From positions 62,001 through 126,000 of the forward strand of contig NZ_FCNV02000002.1 of NCBI RefSeq assembly GCF_001544615.1: a DNA stretch of 64,000 nucleotides. Direction: 5' to 3'. This stretch comes from Caballeronia concitans. GTDB taxonomy: Bacteria > Pseudomonadota > Gammaproteobacteria > Burkholderiales > Burkholderiaceae. The notes under the pieces are model-generated. The model was not told where the DNA came from. It worked only from the letters and a program-made list of their open reading frames with translations, and made no database searches. Below, piece after piece: positions 35,244 to 43,741 of the stretch. The translations under genes and the position numbers were made by a program. Within the stretch, counting starts at the first letter, position 1. Every line of letters starts with the position of its first letter.

Positions 35244-36137
35244 ATGGATCTGAATCTTCGCGATATTCGCGCGCTCGTCGCCGTGGCCGAGGCGGGCAGC
35301 TTCACGCGCGCGGCCGAGCGGCTGCATCTGTCGCAGCCGGCGCTCACGGTGCAGATACGCCGGCTGGAGGAGGCGGTCGGCGCACGGCTTTTCGATCGCA
35401 ACAGCCGCAATGTCGCGCTGACGCCGACGGGCCGCGAGCTGCTGCCGCTCCTGCGCAAATCGCTGCGCGACATGGAAAGCGTGCTGCGCGATGCGCGCGC
35501 GTTGGGCATCGGCGAGAGCGGCACGATTCGCATCGCGTGCCTGCCGACGTTCGCGGCGAGCGTGTTGCCCGAACTGATCATCGACATGAAACGCGACGTG
35601 CCGCGCGTGGTGTTCCAGATTCGCGATGTCGTGGCGAGCACCGTCAATGCGCTCGTGCGCGACGAGGAAGCGGACATCGGCCTCACCGGCGGCGAAGTGC
35701 TCGACCCGATGCTCGAAGTGCTGCATGCGGGCGTGGACCGGCTCGTTGCGGTCTGTCCGAAGGAACATCCGCTTGCGAGGAAGCGTCGCATCGGCCTGAG
35801 CGATCTGGCGCGGCTGCCGCTCGTGCTCACCGCGCCGGGAACGAGCGTGCGGGCGGTCGTCGATGCGGCGCTCAGCCAGTCGAGCGGGCCGCTCGATATC
35901 GCGTGCGAACCCACGTACATGATGACCGCCGTGGCGATGGTGCGCGCCGGTCTGGGCGTGACCATCCTGCCGGAGACCGCGCGCGAGGTGGGCGCAGAAC
36001 CGGGACTCGTCGTGAAGAAGATCGACCATCCGGCGTTCGTGCGGTCGATCGCGATCGTGAAGAAAAGGGGCAGGACCTTGCCGGCGATCACCGACAAGTT
36101 CGTACAGCGGATGCGTCAGGGCGTCAGGACGCGGTGA
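35244..36137 (+). CDS. LysR-family regulator of the CitMHS-AtuA operon
   Basis: 297 residues. The winged helix-turn-helix is MDLNLRDIRALVAVAEAGSFTRAAERLHLSQPALTVQIRRLEEAVGARLFDR (1-52), followed by a linker helix and a periplasmic-binding-like effector domain (TIRIACLPTFAASVLPELI onward). It is divergent from the CitMHS gene with a 100-bp AT-richer shared region (35144-35243), the classical LysR arrangement. It probably activates the transporter operon in response to its substrate. I could not define a convincing T-N11-A box by eye. Confidence 0.92.
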   Translation: MDLNLRDIRALVAVAEAGSFTRAAERLHLSQPALTVQIRRLEEAVGARLFDRNSRNVALTPTGRELLPLLRKSLRDMESVLRDARALGIGESGTIRIACLPTFAASVLPELIIDMKRDVPRVVFQIRDVVASTVNALVRDEEADIGLTGGEVLDPMLEVLHAGVDRLVAVCPKEHPLARKRRIGLSDLARLPLVLTAPGTSVRAVVDAALSQSSGPLDIACEPTYMMTAVAMVRAGLGVTILPETAREVGAEPGLVVKKIDHPAFVRSIAIVKKRGRTLPAITDKFVQRMRQGVRTR

Positions 36138-36166
36138 GCCTGGCGCGGGTACGAAATGGACCGCAA

Positions 36167-36184
36167 AATGATTGCGGAATCATT
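36167..36184. promoter_or_regulatory. Second LacI-type operator-like site (or terminator) between convergent genes
   Basis: AATGATT-GCGG-AATCATT differs by one base from the perfect palindrome at 37380. It lies after the LysR stop (36137) and just before the LacI stop (36195) rather than at a promoter. With the flanking A and T residues it could also fold as an AAAATGATT/AATCATTTT hairpin with a U-tract, so a bidirectional terminator role is possible. Confidence 0.5.
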
Positions 36185-36194
36185 TTTGCCAGCC

Positions 36195-37238
36195 TCAGGT
36201 GCTTTCCCGGTCGATGATCGTGAAACCTGTATCGATCTTCACGCGTGCCGGTTTTTGACTGCCGCGGTCTTGCGAAAAGCGTGAGAGAAGTGCGTCGGCG
36301 GCCTTCATGCCGATGGTCGCGCCATCGACTCGCACCGTCGAGAGCGCGGGGTACACGTGCGCGGCCGTGCTGAGATCGCCGAATCCCATTACCGCGATAT
36401 CGCCTGGAACCTTCATCTTCCGGCTCGCGGCTTCGGCGAGAACGCCTTGCGCCAGCGTATCGGAACTGCATACGACGACGCGCGGCCAGCGGGCCTTCAG
36501 AAGACGGGCGACGCCTTCGCGGCCCGCCTGCAAGGTCGCCGGGGCGGGAAGCACTTCGAACGGCACGTCGTCGATGCCCTGACGGCCCAGCTCCGCGATG
36601 AGACTCTTGCAGCGGCGCAGGCCGCGCGGATCGTCGACGGACAGTACGCCGAAGTCGCGGTATCCCTTTTCGACGAGATGCTGCGCGACGCGCTTGCCGA
36701 CCTCTTCGTGCGAGAAGCCGATGACCGTGTCGATGGGCTTGTTGGTCAAATCCCAGATTTCGATGACAGGAATGTTCGCGCGCTGGAGCCGGTCGATCGT
36801 CGGCTTCGCATGCGTGGCGCCCGCAAGCACGATGCCGTCCGGACGGCGACCGAGAATCGCTTCGACGAGCGCCTCCTCCCGCGCGGCCGAATAAGCGGTC
36901 AAGCCGAGCAGGGTCTGATAGCCCGATGCCGTGAGCCGGTCGACGAGCGCCTGCACGGTATCGGCGAAGATCGAATTGGCGATGGTCGGAAGGAGAATGG
37001 CCACGAGCCGGCTCTTGCTGCTCGCAAGCCCGCCGGCCAGCATGTTCGGCACATAGCCCGTGGCGCGCACGGCCTCCAGCACTTTCTTCTGTGTCGCGCT
37101 GCGCACGAGATCGGGGCGGTTCAGGGCGCGCGACACGGTCATCGGCGCAACGCCCGCCACGCGTGCAACGTCGATCAGCGTGACGCTCTGCGTCTCGCCA
37201 GCTTCGGATGAGGAAGTGCCGCCGTTCTTCTTTGCCAT
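36195..37238 (-). CDS. LacI-family regulator of the galactarate/talarate module
   Basis: 347 residues. After a charged 17-residue lead comes the helix-turn-helix with hinge, VTLIDVARVAGVAPMTVSRALNRPDLVRSATQKKVLEAVRATGYVPN (about 19-65), then the ribose-binding-protein-like effector domain (LVAILLPTIANSIFADTVQALVDRLTASGYQTLL onward). It resembles regulators of sugar-acid genes of the GntR/IdnR type. It is divergent from an MFS and dehydratase pair. The palindrome AATGATTGCGCAATCATT inside that promoter is its likely operator. The effector is probably the hexarate or its keto-deoxy product. Confidence 0.92.
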   Translation of the reverse strand: MAKKNGGTSSSEAGETQSVTLIDVARVAGVAPMTVSRALNRPDLVRSATQKKVLEAVRATGYVPNMLAGGLASSKSRLVAILLPTIANSIFADTVQALVDRLTASGYQTLLGLTAYSAAREEALVEAILGRRPDGIVLAGATHAKPTIDRLQRANIPVIEIWDLTNKPIDTVIGFSHEEVGKRVAQHLVEKGYRDFGVLSVDDPRGLRRCKSLIAELGRQGIDDVPFEVLPAPATLQAGREGVARLLKARWPRVVVCSSDTLAQGVLAEAASRKMKVPGDIAVMGFGDLSTAAHVYPALSTVRVDGATIGMKAADALLSRFSQDRGSQKPARVKIDTGFTIIDREST

Positions 37239-37376
37239 ATCGCTGAAATCTGGGTGCCGGGGTGATCGTCGTCGTTCGCGACATCCGAATTAGACCATGA
37301 ACGGCGGCGACGTCAGCGGCACGCGGCCGCTCGTCCAATCGGTGTAAACCACAGCATCGGCTCCGGCACGAAGCGC

Positions 37377-37404
37377 TTGAATGATTGCGCAATCATTGTA
37401 TGAT
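37377..37404 (+). promoter_or_regulatory. Sigma-70 promoter with LacI operator in the spacer
   Basis: TTGAAT at 37377-37382 and TATGAT at 37399-37404 are separated by 16 bp. The perfect 18-bp palindrome AATGATTGCGCAATCATT (37380-37397) fills the spacer. A bound LacI-family protein would block RNA polymerase directly. The downstream gene starts at 37429. Confidence 0.7.
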
Positions 37405-37428
37405 CGAGTCACGCGACAGGAGACATCG

Positions 37429-38799
37429 ATGGTTCTAAAACCGGATTCACAAACAGGCGGCAAGCGCACGAACGTCCGCTGGTTCATCCTGGCGATGATC
37501 TTCATCGTCACGGTCTTCAACTATGTGGACCGCGCGACGCTTTCCATCGCCGCGCCCAGCATGCGGCACGAACTCGGCTTCGATGCGCTGACGATGGGCA
37601 TCGCGTTTTCCGCCTTCGGCTGGGCGTACACCGCGATGCAAATACCGGGCGGCCTCGTGCTCGATCGTTTCGGCGCGCGCATGGTGCTCGGCGTGAGCCT
37701 CATCCTGTGGTCCGCGCTCACGTTTTTGCAGGGCTTCGTGCATCTGTTCGCGTCCGCATTCATTGCGCTCTTCGCGCTGCGCTTTCTGATGGGCATTGCG
37801 GAATCGCCCGCGTTTCCCTGCAACAGCCGCCTCACGGTGATGTGGTTCCCGAGCGCCGAGCGCGGGCTTGCCACTTCGGTCTTTCAACTGGCGCAGTACT
37901 TCGCGCTGGCCGTCTTCACGCCGATCATGACGTTCACCGTCAGCGCGTGGGGCTGGCATTACGTGTTCTTCACGACGGGCGCGGTCGGGATCGTGCTCGG
38001 CTTCCTGTGGCTGCGGTCGGTGCGCGAACCGCAGCGCGACCATCGCGTGAGCCGGGCCGAACTGGACTACATCGCGTCGGGCGGCGGACTGCCCACGATG
38101 GGCGACAGCCCTCAGCCGTTCCGCTGGAGCCAGGTCGGCGCGATCGCGGCCAACCGCATGATGATCGGCATCTACATCGGCCAGTTCTGTCTCACGTCGA
38201 TCACCTGGTTCTTTCTTACCTGGTTCCCGACTTACCTGATCGAAGCGAAGGGCATGTCGATCCTGAAGGTCGGGCTGGTGGCGGCGGTGCCTGCGGTGGC
38301 CGGCTGCGTCGGCGGGCTCATCGGCGGCCTGTGGTCCGACTGGATGCTCAAGCGCGGCTTCAGCCTGACGGCGGCGCGCAAGACGCCGATCATCTGCGGG
38401 CTCGTGCTGTCGAGCACCATCGTCGTCGCGAACTATGTTCATTCGACCGCCGTCGTCATTCTGGTGATGTCGGTCGCGTTCTTCGCGAAGGGCGTCGGCA
38501 ATCTCGGCTGGTGCATCGTCGGCGATGTGTCGCCGAAGCACGCGATGGGCATCAGCGGCGGCATCTTCAATCTGTGCGGGAATCTCGCCAGCATCGTGAC
38601 GCCGCTCGCCATCGGCTGGATGATCAAGAGCACCGGCTCCTTCGAAATCGCGCTGACGTATATCGGCGGGCTGTCGCTGCTGGGCGCGGCCGCGTATCTG
38701 CTGATCGTCGGAAAACTGCAGCGCCTCGATCTCGATGATCCCGGCAGCGCGCCGCGAGAAGAAACCTCACCGCATCTGAAACCGCGTCACGGCAACTGA
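37429..38799 (+). CDS. MFS sugar-acid (hexarate/hexonate) transporter
   Basis: 456 residues from the ATG at 37429, preceded by CAGGAGA; a start at 37381 would lie inside the operator. FNYVDRATLSIAAPSMRHELGFDALTMGIAFSAFGWAYTAMQIPGGLVLDRFGARMVLG is the signature N-terminus of the anion:cation symporter branch (GudP/GarP/DgoT-like). It should import galactarate, glucarate or a related acid sugar by proton symport. The dehydratase gene follows after 35 bp, so the two form one LacI-controlled transcript. Confidence 0.92.
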   Translation: MVLKPDSQTGGKRTNVRWFILAMIFIVTVFNYVDRATLSIAAPSMRHELGFDALTMGIAFSAFGWAYTAMQIPGGLVLDRFGARMVLGVSLILWSALTFLQGFVHLFASAFIALFALRFLMGIAESPAFPCNSRLTVMWFPSAERGLATSVFQLAQYFALAVFTPIMTFTVSAWGWHYVFFTTGAVGIVLGFLWLRSVREPQRDHRVSRAELDYIASGGGLPTMGDSPQPFRWSQVGAIAANRMMIGIYIGQFCLTSITWFFLTWFPTYLIEAKGMSILKVGLVAAVPAVAGCVGGLIGGLWSDWMLKRGFSLTAARKTPIICGLVLSSTIVVANYVHSTAVVILVMSVAFFAKGVGNLGWCIVGDVSPKHAMGISGGIFNLCGNLASIVTPLAIGWMIKSTGSFEIALTYIGGLSLLGAAAYLLIVGKLQRLDLDDPGSAPREETSPHLKPRHGN

Positions 38800-38834
38800 C
38801 TGCCGCCCAGACCGTTCATTCAAGGAAGTCCATC

Positions 38835-39995
38835 ATGCAAGCAACGTCATCGCTCATCGCCGGAACATCGAACGATTCGATCAAATGGGTGCGCGTCGCC
38901 TCGACCTTTCTGCCGCTCGCCAATCCGATCAGCGACGCGAAGGTCCTGACCGGCCGTCAGAAGCCGATGACCGAGATCGCCATTCTGTTCGTCGAGATCG
39001 AAACGGCGGACGGTCATCGTGGGCTGGGATTCAGCTATTCGAAGCGCGCGGGCGGCCCCGGCCAGTTCGCGCATGCGAAGGAGATTGCGCCGGTGCTGAT
39101 CGGCGAAGACCCGAGCGACATCGCGCGCCTGTGGGACAAACTCGCGTGGGCCGGCGCGTCGGTGGGGCGCAGCGGGATGGCGGCGCAGGCGATCGGCGCG
39201 TTCGATGTCGCGCTCTGGGATCTGAAGGCGAAGCGGGCGAACCTGTCGCTGGCGAAGCTGATCGGCGCGCAACGGGACTCGGTGCGTTGCTACAACACGT
39301 CCGGCGGCTTCCTGCATACGCCGCTCGATCAACTGCTCGTGAACACGGATGCATCGCGCGAGAAGGGCATCGGCGGGATCAAGCTCAAGGTCGGGCAGCC
39401 GGATTGCGCGCTGGACATCCATCGCGTCGAGACGGTGCGCAAGCATCTCGGCGACAGCTTCCCGCTGATGGTCGATGCAAACCAGCAATGGGATCGCCCG
39501 ACTGCGCAGCGCATGTGCCGCACCTTCGAGCAGTTCAATCTCGTGTGGATCGAAGAGCCGCTCGATTGCTACGACGCCGAGGGCCACGCGGCGCTCGCCG
39601 CGCAGTTCGATACGCCCATCGCGACGGGCGAAATGCTGACGAGCGTATCGGAGCATTGGGAATTCATTCGTCAGCGCGGGGCGGACTATCTGATGCCGGA
39701 CGCGCCGCGCGTCGGCGGCATCACGCCGTTCCTCAAGGTGGCGACGCTCGCCGATCACGCCGGCCTGATGCTGGCGCCTCACTTCGCGATGGAGCTGCAT
39801 GTCCATCTTGCCGCCTGTTATTCGCGCGAGCCGTGGGTGGAGCACTTCGAATGGCTGGAGCCGCTTTTCAACGAGCGGCTCGAGACGAGCAATGGACGGA
39901 TGATCGTGCCGACGCGTCCGGGCCTGGGGCTGACGCTCAGCGATCGGGTCGCCGGATGGACCGCGCAGGAGGCGGAGTGCGGCGTGCGGGCTTGA
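38835..39995 (+). CDS. L-talarate/galactarate dehydratase-type enolase superfamily enzyme
   Basis: 386 residues. The active-site set is complete: GIKLKVGQPD with Lys183 and Lys185, VDANQQWD with Asp214, WIEEPLD with Glu240, ATGEMLTS with Glu266 and APHFAME with His316. The segment contexts and spacing closely resemble, from memory, the Salmonella TalrD/GalrD enzyme, with a constant offset of 12 residues. The reaction would be removal of water from L-talarate or galactarate to give a 5-keto-4-deoxy-hexarate. It is paired with the MFS importer under LacI control. No matching aldolase or KDG dehydratase gene follows directly; the DapA-family protein at 53522 could serve. Confidence 0.88.
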   Translation: MQATSSLIAGTSNDSIKWVRVASTFLPLANPISDAKVLTGRQKPMTEIAILFVEIETADGHRGLGFSYSKRAGGPGQFAHAKEIAPVLIGEDPSDIARLWDKLAWAGASVGRSGMAAQAIGAFDVALWDLKAKRANLSLAKLIGAQRDSVRCYNTSGGFLHTPLDQLLVNTDASREKGIGGIKLKVGQPDCALDIHRVETVRKHLGDSFPLMVDANQQWDRPTAQRMCRTFEQFNLVWIEEPLDCYDAEGHAALAAQFDTPIATGEMLTSVSEHWEFIRQRGADYLMPDAPRVGGITPFLKVATLADHAGLMLAPHFAMELHVHLAACYSREPWVEHFEWLEPLFNERLETSNGRMIVPTRPGLGLTLSDRVAGWTAQEAECGVRA

Positions 39996-40076
39996 GGGCT
40001 GGCGAACCCGCCGATGGCATTCGGAAGGCGACCTTCAACGGCTCGAACAAGGCGGCGTAACCGGATAGGCCGCTTC

Positions 40077-41222
40077 CTAGCGCCGACCATCATCCCCTTC
40101 GTAAGCCAGCGTCGCGGGATCGGTCCTGAAGAAGCTGAGGTAGAACGGCGCCGTGAGCTTGCCCAATGGCTGAACGATCGTCCAATAGCCTTTGGTTACG
40201 ACATCGTATTTGCGCACCTCGCCGTTCTGCAGAATCGCGACGTAGAGATAACCGCCCGGACCGAACACGAGCGCCTGCGTCGACGTGCGCGGCTGACCCG
40301 GGGCATCGAGTGGAATGAAGTCGAGCTGCGGCGCGGAACGTCGATAAATGCGATCTTCAGCGCGAAGGATCAGTATCCGGTCGATGTCGGCGTCCACGGT
40401 GGAGTTCTTGAAGCTCGTGACGAACAGGTCGCCATTCGGTGCGAACGCGAGCCCCTCGGGCCGGTTCAAATGGTTGGCGTCCTTGCTGCAATCGGGCGAG
40501 TTCGACAACACGGTGTCCTTGTACGCGAGTGTCGCTGGGTTGAACCGCACGACCTTGCCGCCGCAACCGCCGGGAAGATACGCGAGTGTGACCCAGAGAT
40601 AGCCATCCGGTCCAATCACCAGCCCGCGCGGCCGGAATTGCGTGCCAAGGGCATCGGTCTTCGGATTCATGTCAGCCACGAATGTGGCTTTGCCGTGCCT
40701 GACATCGAAGACCAGCAGCTTGCCGTTGACGTTGTTGTTCGGATCGCCCATATCGGCGATGAACAGCCGCTTGCCACTGCCGCGCTGCACGAGCACGATG
40801 CCCCGCGGGGCGAGCGGCGCATGGGGATCGTCGCGAGAAACCAGCGGCGTGCCGGGTTCGATACCCCGTCCGTACTGCAGCACTTCGCCATTGAAGGGCA
40901 GATTGACGTTCTGATTGGCGACGATCATCCGGCCATCATCGAAGACAATGCCTGTCGGGCCCGCCAGGCCGCCGCTCGCGTCCGGCAATTGATAAAGAAG
41001 CTTGCCCGAGCGCGCGTCGAAGAACTTGACCGTGGAGTGCTGCGGCGGCGCGTTCGGATCGTCGGACGGTCCGGCGTCGCCGATCGCGAGCACGTCGTTG
41101 CCTGCCTGATGAGCGTATTGCGCGTTCTTGTCGTCCGATCGCGCGTGGAAAGCTGAAAGAAGGGCAGCCGCGCATAACGCGACGCTCGTGAACATCCGGA
41201 TCTGACTCGTGTTCTTCTTCAT
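40077..41222 (-). CDS. Exported beta-propeller protein (SMP-30/NHL-like)
   Basis: 381 residues from the ATG at 41222 with CAGGAG upstream; an earlier start at 41258 adds 12 residues without one. The signal peptide is MFTSVALCAAALLSAFHARS. The mature part repeats blades with GPTGIVFDDGRMIVANQ, PRGLVIGPDGYLWVTLAY, RPEGLAFAPNGDLFVTSF and TQALVFGPGGYLYVAI, typical of six-bladed NHL or gluconolactonase-like propellers. It should be periplasmic. A lactonase role is possible but the metal-binding residues are not obvious. It converges on the dehydratase gene. Confidence 0.83.
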   Translation of the reverse strand: MKKNTSQIRMFTSVALCAAALLSAFHARSDDKNAQYAHQAGNDVLAIGDAGPSDDPNAPPQHSTVKFFDARSGKLLYQLPDASGGLAGPTGIVFDDGRMIVANQNVNLPFNGEVLQYGRGIEPGTPLVSRDDPHAPLAPRGIVLVQRGSGKRLFIADMGDPNNNVNGKLLVFDVRHGKATFVADMNPKTDALGTQFRPRGLVIGPDGYLWVTLAYLPGGCGGKVVRFNPATLAYKDTVLSNSPDCSKDANHLNRPEGLAFAPNGDLFVTSFKNSTVDADIDRILILRAEDRIYRRSAPQLDFIPLDAPGQPRTSTQALVFGPGGYLYVAILQNGEVRKYDVVTKGYWTIVQPLGKLTAPFYLSFFRTDPATLAYEGDDGRR

Positions 41223-41875
41223 AACGGACTCCTGATTGATCTGAACTTCAGAAATCACTCGGACGACGCTATTCGACGATATGTGCCGCTCGAACGCCGT
41301 CCATCCGACGAATCAAATGATGGACCGACGTGCGGCATGAGGATGGCGGGCCGGGGCCGGACGAGAAGGCCTGGAGAATACGACTCGCGCGCCGCGCTTG
41401 TTGGGCAGGCATACGATCCTCCGGACTGTGAAGTGAATGAAGCGCCGCGTGAAGTCGCGCGTTTCGCGAGTTACCTCTTGCGGGATGAGACATTGCACTC
41501 ACCAATGTAGATGGAATTTGTGTCGTTTGCACTCCAAATCGAGTGATTCGATTTTGCCGTGGATTCACATCGGTTGAGCAAACCGATTGGTGCAAGTTGT
41601 CGCACGACCGTTTCGTTCATTTCAGCGCTGGGGCCACGCTCGGGCGTGTGAGTAGTGCAAACGCTCCCTCATCGACGGAACGCTGAACGCGACCGGACGC
41701 TTTTGCCTGATCAATCCGCAAGATGTACGTGCGCGACGAGCGTGGATACCGGGGTAATCGGGCGAGTTACGGTCCGGCAGTTACAGGCAGAGCGAGGAGC
41801 ATCGCGCGATGCGAGCGGGTCGTGCATCGCGGATACGTCGTGCTTTTCGCGTCGAACCGACTGTTCCAGCGCCGC
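41223..41875. other. Intergenic region with a dyad, no convincing gene
   Basis: About 650 bp upstream of the beta-propeller gene and downstream of the GH13 gene. It holds an inverted repeat, AAATCGA at 41536-41542 and TCGATTT at 41548-41554, followed by T, which may be an operator or a weak hairpin. Base composition is lower in GC than around it. The open frames here do not look like proteins. Confidence 0.45.
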
Positions 41876-43540
41876 TCACACTTCGCTTCGCTTGAGCAGA
41901 TAGTCGAGACCGCCGGACCGGAACCACCGATACCCGTACGGCTCCAGCACGACGGTGTGCTGTCCTTTCGCGTTGCCCTGGCTGTGATCGTCCGACAGCA
42001 GGTTCACGAGCGTGGCGCTCTCGCCGGTATCCGGGCGGACCTGAAACTTCACCGTGCAGGCGGTCGCGCTGAAGTTGTGCAGGCAGACGACCGAGTTGTT
42101 GCGCCACGCGTAGCGCAGCGCGAGCACGTCGTCGCGCGAGGTGCGCAGGATGTCGAAGTCGCCCCAGCTTATTTCCGGCACTTCCTTGCGCATGCGGATC
42201 ATGCGCTCCATCCAGTTCAGCAGCGAGTTCGGCTCGCGCCGCTGACTCGCGACGTTCACGCGCTCGAAGCCATATGGTCCGCCCGAAATCACCGGACACA
42301 CCGGACGCGCATGTTTCGTGAAGCCGGCGTGCGGCTCGGTGGACCATTGCATCGGCGTGCGGACGCTTTCGCGCTCGGGCAGGCGCAGGTCGTCGCCCAT
42401 GCCGATCTCATCGCCGTAGCGCACGACGGGCGTGCCCGGCAGCGTCAGCATCAGGCTGTACGCCAGTTCCAGCCGATGACGGTCGCCATCGAGCATCGGC
42501 GCAAGACGCCGGCGAATGCCGCGCTCGTAAAGCTGCATGTCCGGTTCGGGGGCGAACGCGGCGAATACGGTTTCGCGCTGCTTGAGCGTCAGCCGGCCGA
42601 GATCGAGTTCATCGTGGTTTCTCAGGAACACGCCCCACTGAGCCGATGCCGCTCGCGCCTTGGTCGCCTCCAGGGCTTTCTTCAGCGGAGCCGTGTCCGC
42701 GCTTGCGAGCGCATAGAACGTGTTCTGATTGACCTGGAAGTTGAACATCATCTGCAGCCGCTCCCCTGCATCGCCGAAGTACTTCATGTCGGCGTCGGGC
42801 AGCACGTTGGCTTCGGCGAGAATGATCGCGTCGCCTTCGCGCCATTGCAGAAACTCGCGGAACATGCGCAGCATGTCGTACTGCTCGACCGGCCGTTTTA
42901 CCTGAGCGCCCTTGGTCGCGATGACGAATGGCACGGCATCCATGCGAAATCCCGAGACGCCGAGCTGGGTCCAGAAGCCCATGATCTTCAGCAACTCGGC
43001 CTGCACGAAAGGGTTGGCCGTGTTCAGGTCGGGCTGGAAGTCGTAGAAGCGGTGGAAGTACCACATGCGCGCTTCCTTGTCGTACGTCCAGGTCGACTTC
43101 TGCACGCCGGGAAACACGACGCCGTCATCCGCGCGGGCCGGCCGTTTCTTCGACCACACATACCAGTCGCGATATTTCGATGCCGGGTCCCGCCGCGCCT
43201 CCTTGAACCACGGATGCTGGTCCGAGGTGTGGTTGACGACGAGATCGATCATGACGCGAAGTCCGCGCTGGCGGCACGCGTGCGTGAACTCCGTGAAGTC
43301 GCCGAGCGTGCCGTAGCGCGGATCGACGTTGTAGTAATCGGAGATGTCGTAGCCGTTGTCGCGGCCCGGCGATGGCTGAAAAGGCATCAGCCATAGGGTG
43401 GTGATGCCGAGACCTTGAAGATAGTCGAGACGGCGCACGAGACCCTGGAAATCGCCGATGCCGTCGCCGTTCGCGTCCATGAATACGCCCACGGACAGGC
43501 AGTAGATGACGGCGTTCTTGTACCAGAGGTCGTTGACCAT
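41876..43540 (-). CDS. Glycoside hydrolase family 13, trehalose synthase-like alpha-glucosidase/transferase
   Basis: 554 residues. The four GH13 regions are present: MIDLVVNHTSDQHPWF, GFRMDAVPF with nucleophile Asp201, ILAEANV with acid/base Glu243, and FLRNHDELDL with Asp310. The start WYKNAVIYCLSVGVFMDANGDGIGDFQGL is the pattern of maltose-trehalose isomerases and related enzymes. It lacks the maltokinase domain sometimes fused to TreS. A cytoplasmic role in trehalose or maltose interconversion is likely. With the GH15 enzyme at 2087 it suggests compatible-solute turnover, although the genes are far apart. No strong ribosome-binding site is visible. Confidence 0.87.
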   Translation of the reverse strand: MVNDLWYKNAVIYCLSVGVFMDANGDGIGDFQGLVRRLDYLQGLGITTLWLMPFQPSPGRDNGYDISDYYNVDPRYGTLGDFTEFTHACRQRGLRVMIDLVVNHTSDQHPWFKEARRDPASKYRDWYVWSKKRPARADDGVVFPGVQKSTWTYDKEARMWYFHRFYDFQPDLNTANPFVQAELLKIMGFWTQLGVSGFRMDAVPFVIATKGAQVKRPVEQYDMLRMFREFLQWREGDAIILAEANVLPDADMKYFGDAGERLQMMFNFQVNQNTFYALASADTAPLKKALEATKARAASAQWGVFLRNHDELDLGRLTLKQRETVFAAFAPEPDMQLYERGIRRRLAPMLDGDRHRLELAYSLMLTLPGTPVVRYGDEIGMGDDLRLPERESVRTPMQWSTEPHAGFTKHARPVCPVISGGPYGFERVNVASQRREPNSLLNWMERMIRMRKEVPEISWGDFDILRTSRDDVLALRYAWRNNSVVCLHNFSATACTVKFQVRPDTGESATLVNLLSDDHSQGNAKGQHTVVLEPYGYRWFRSGGLDYLLKRSEV

Positions 43541-43741
43541 GCGCGTTGATCGAAGGCCGGTTGGTGAGCGGACGATCGCGCTGGCAGGCCGTCCGGCGCG
43601 GAAGATTCAGTGTAATCGTCAACCGCCGGGCACGACAACTTGAGGCAAGTCCCTAGCGGATCGTTTGCGGCGAATGTCGGCCGCGCGGGAGAGCGCCGTA
43701 GTGCGTCGTTCACTGCCGACGTCTCTCCCTGCCGGGCGTCG

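Noticed and set aside
35144-36097. Long N-terminal extension of the CitMHS transporter
   Set aside because: The extra residues are antisense to the LysR gene and unlike any transporter. The ATG at 35143 gives the normal family length.
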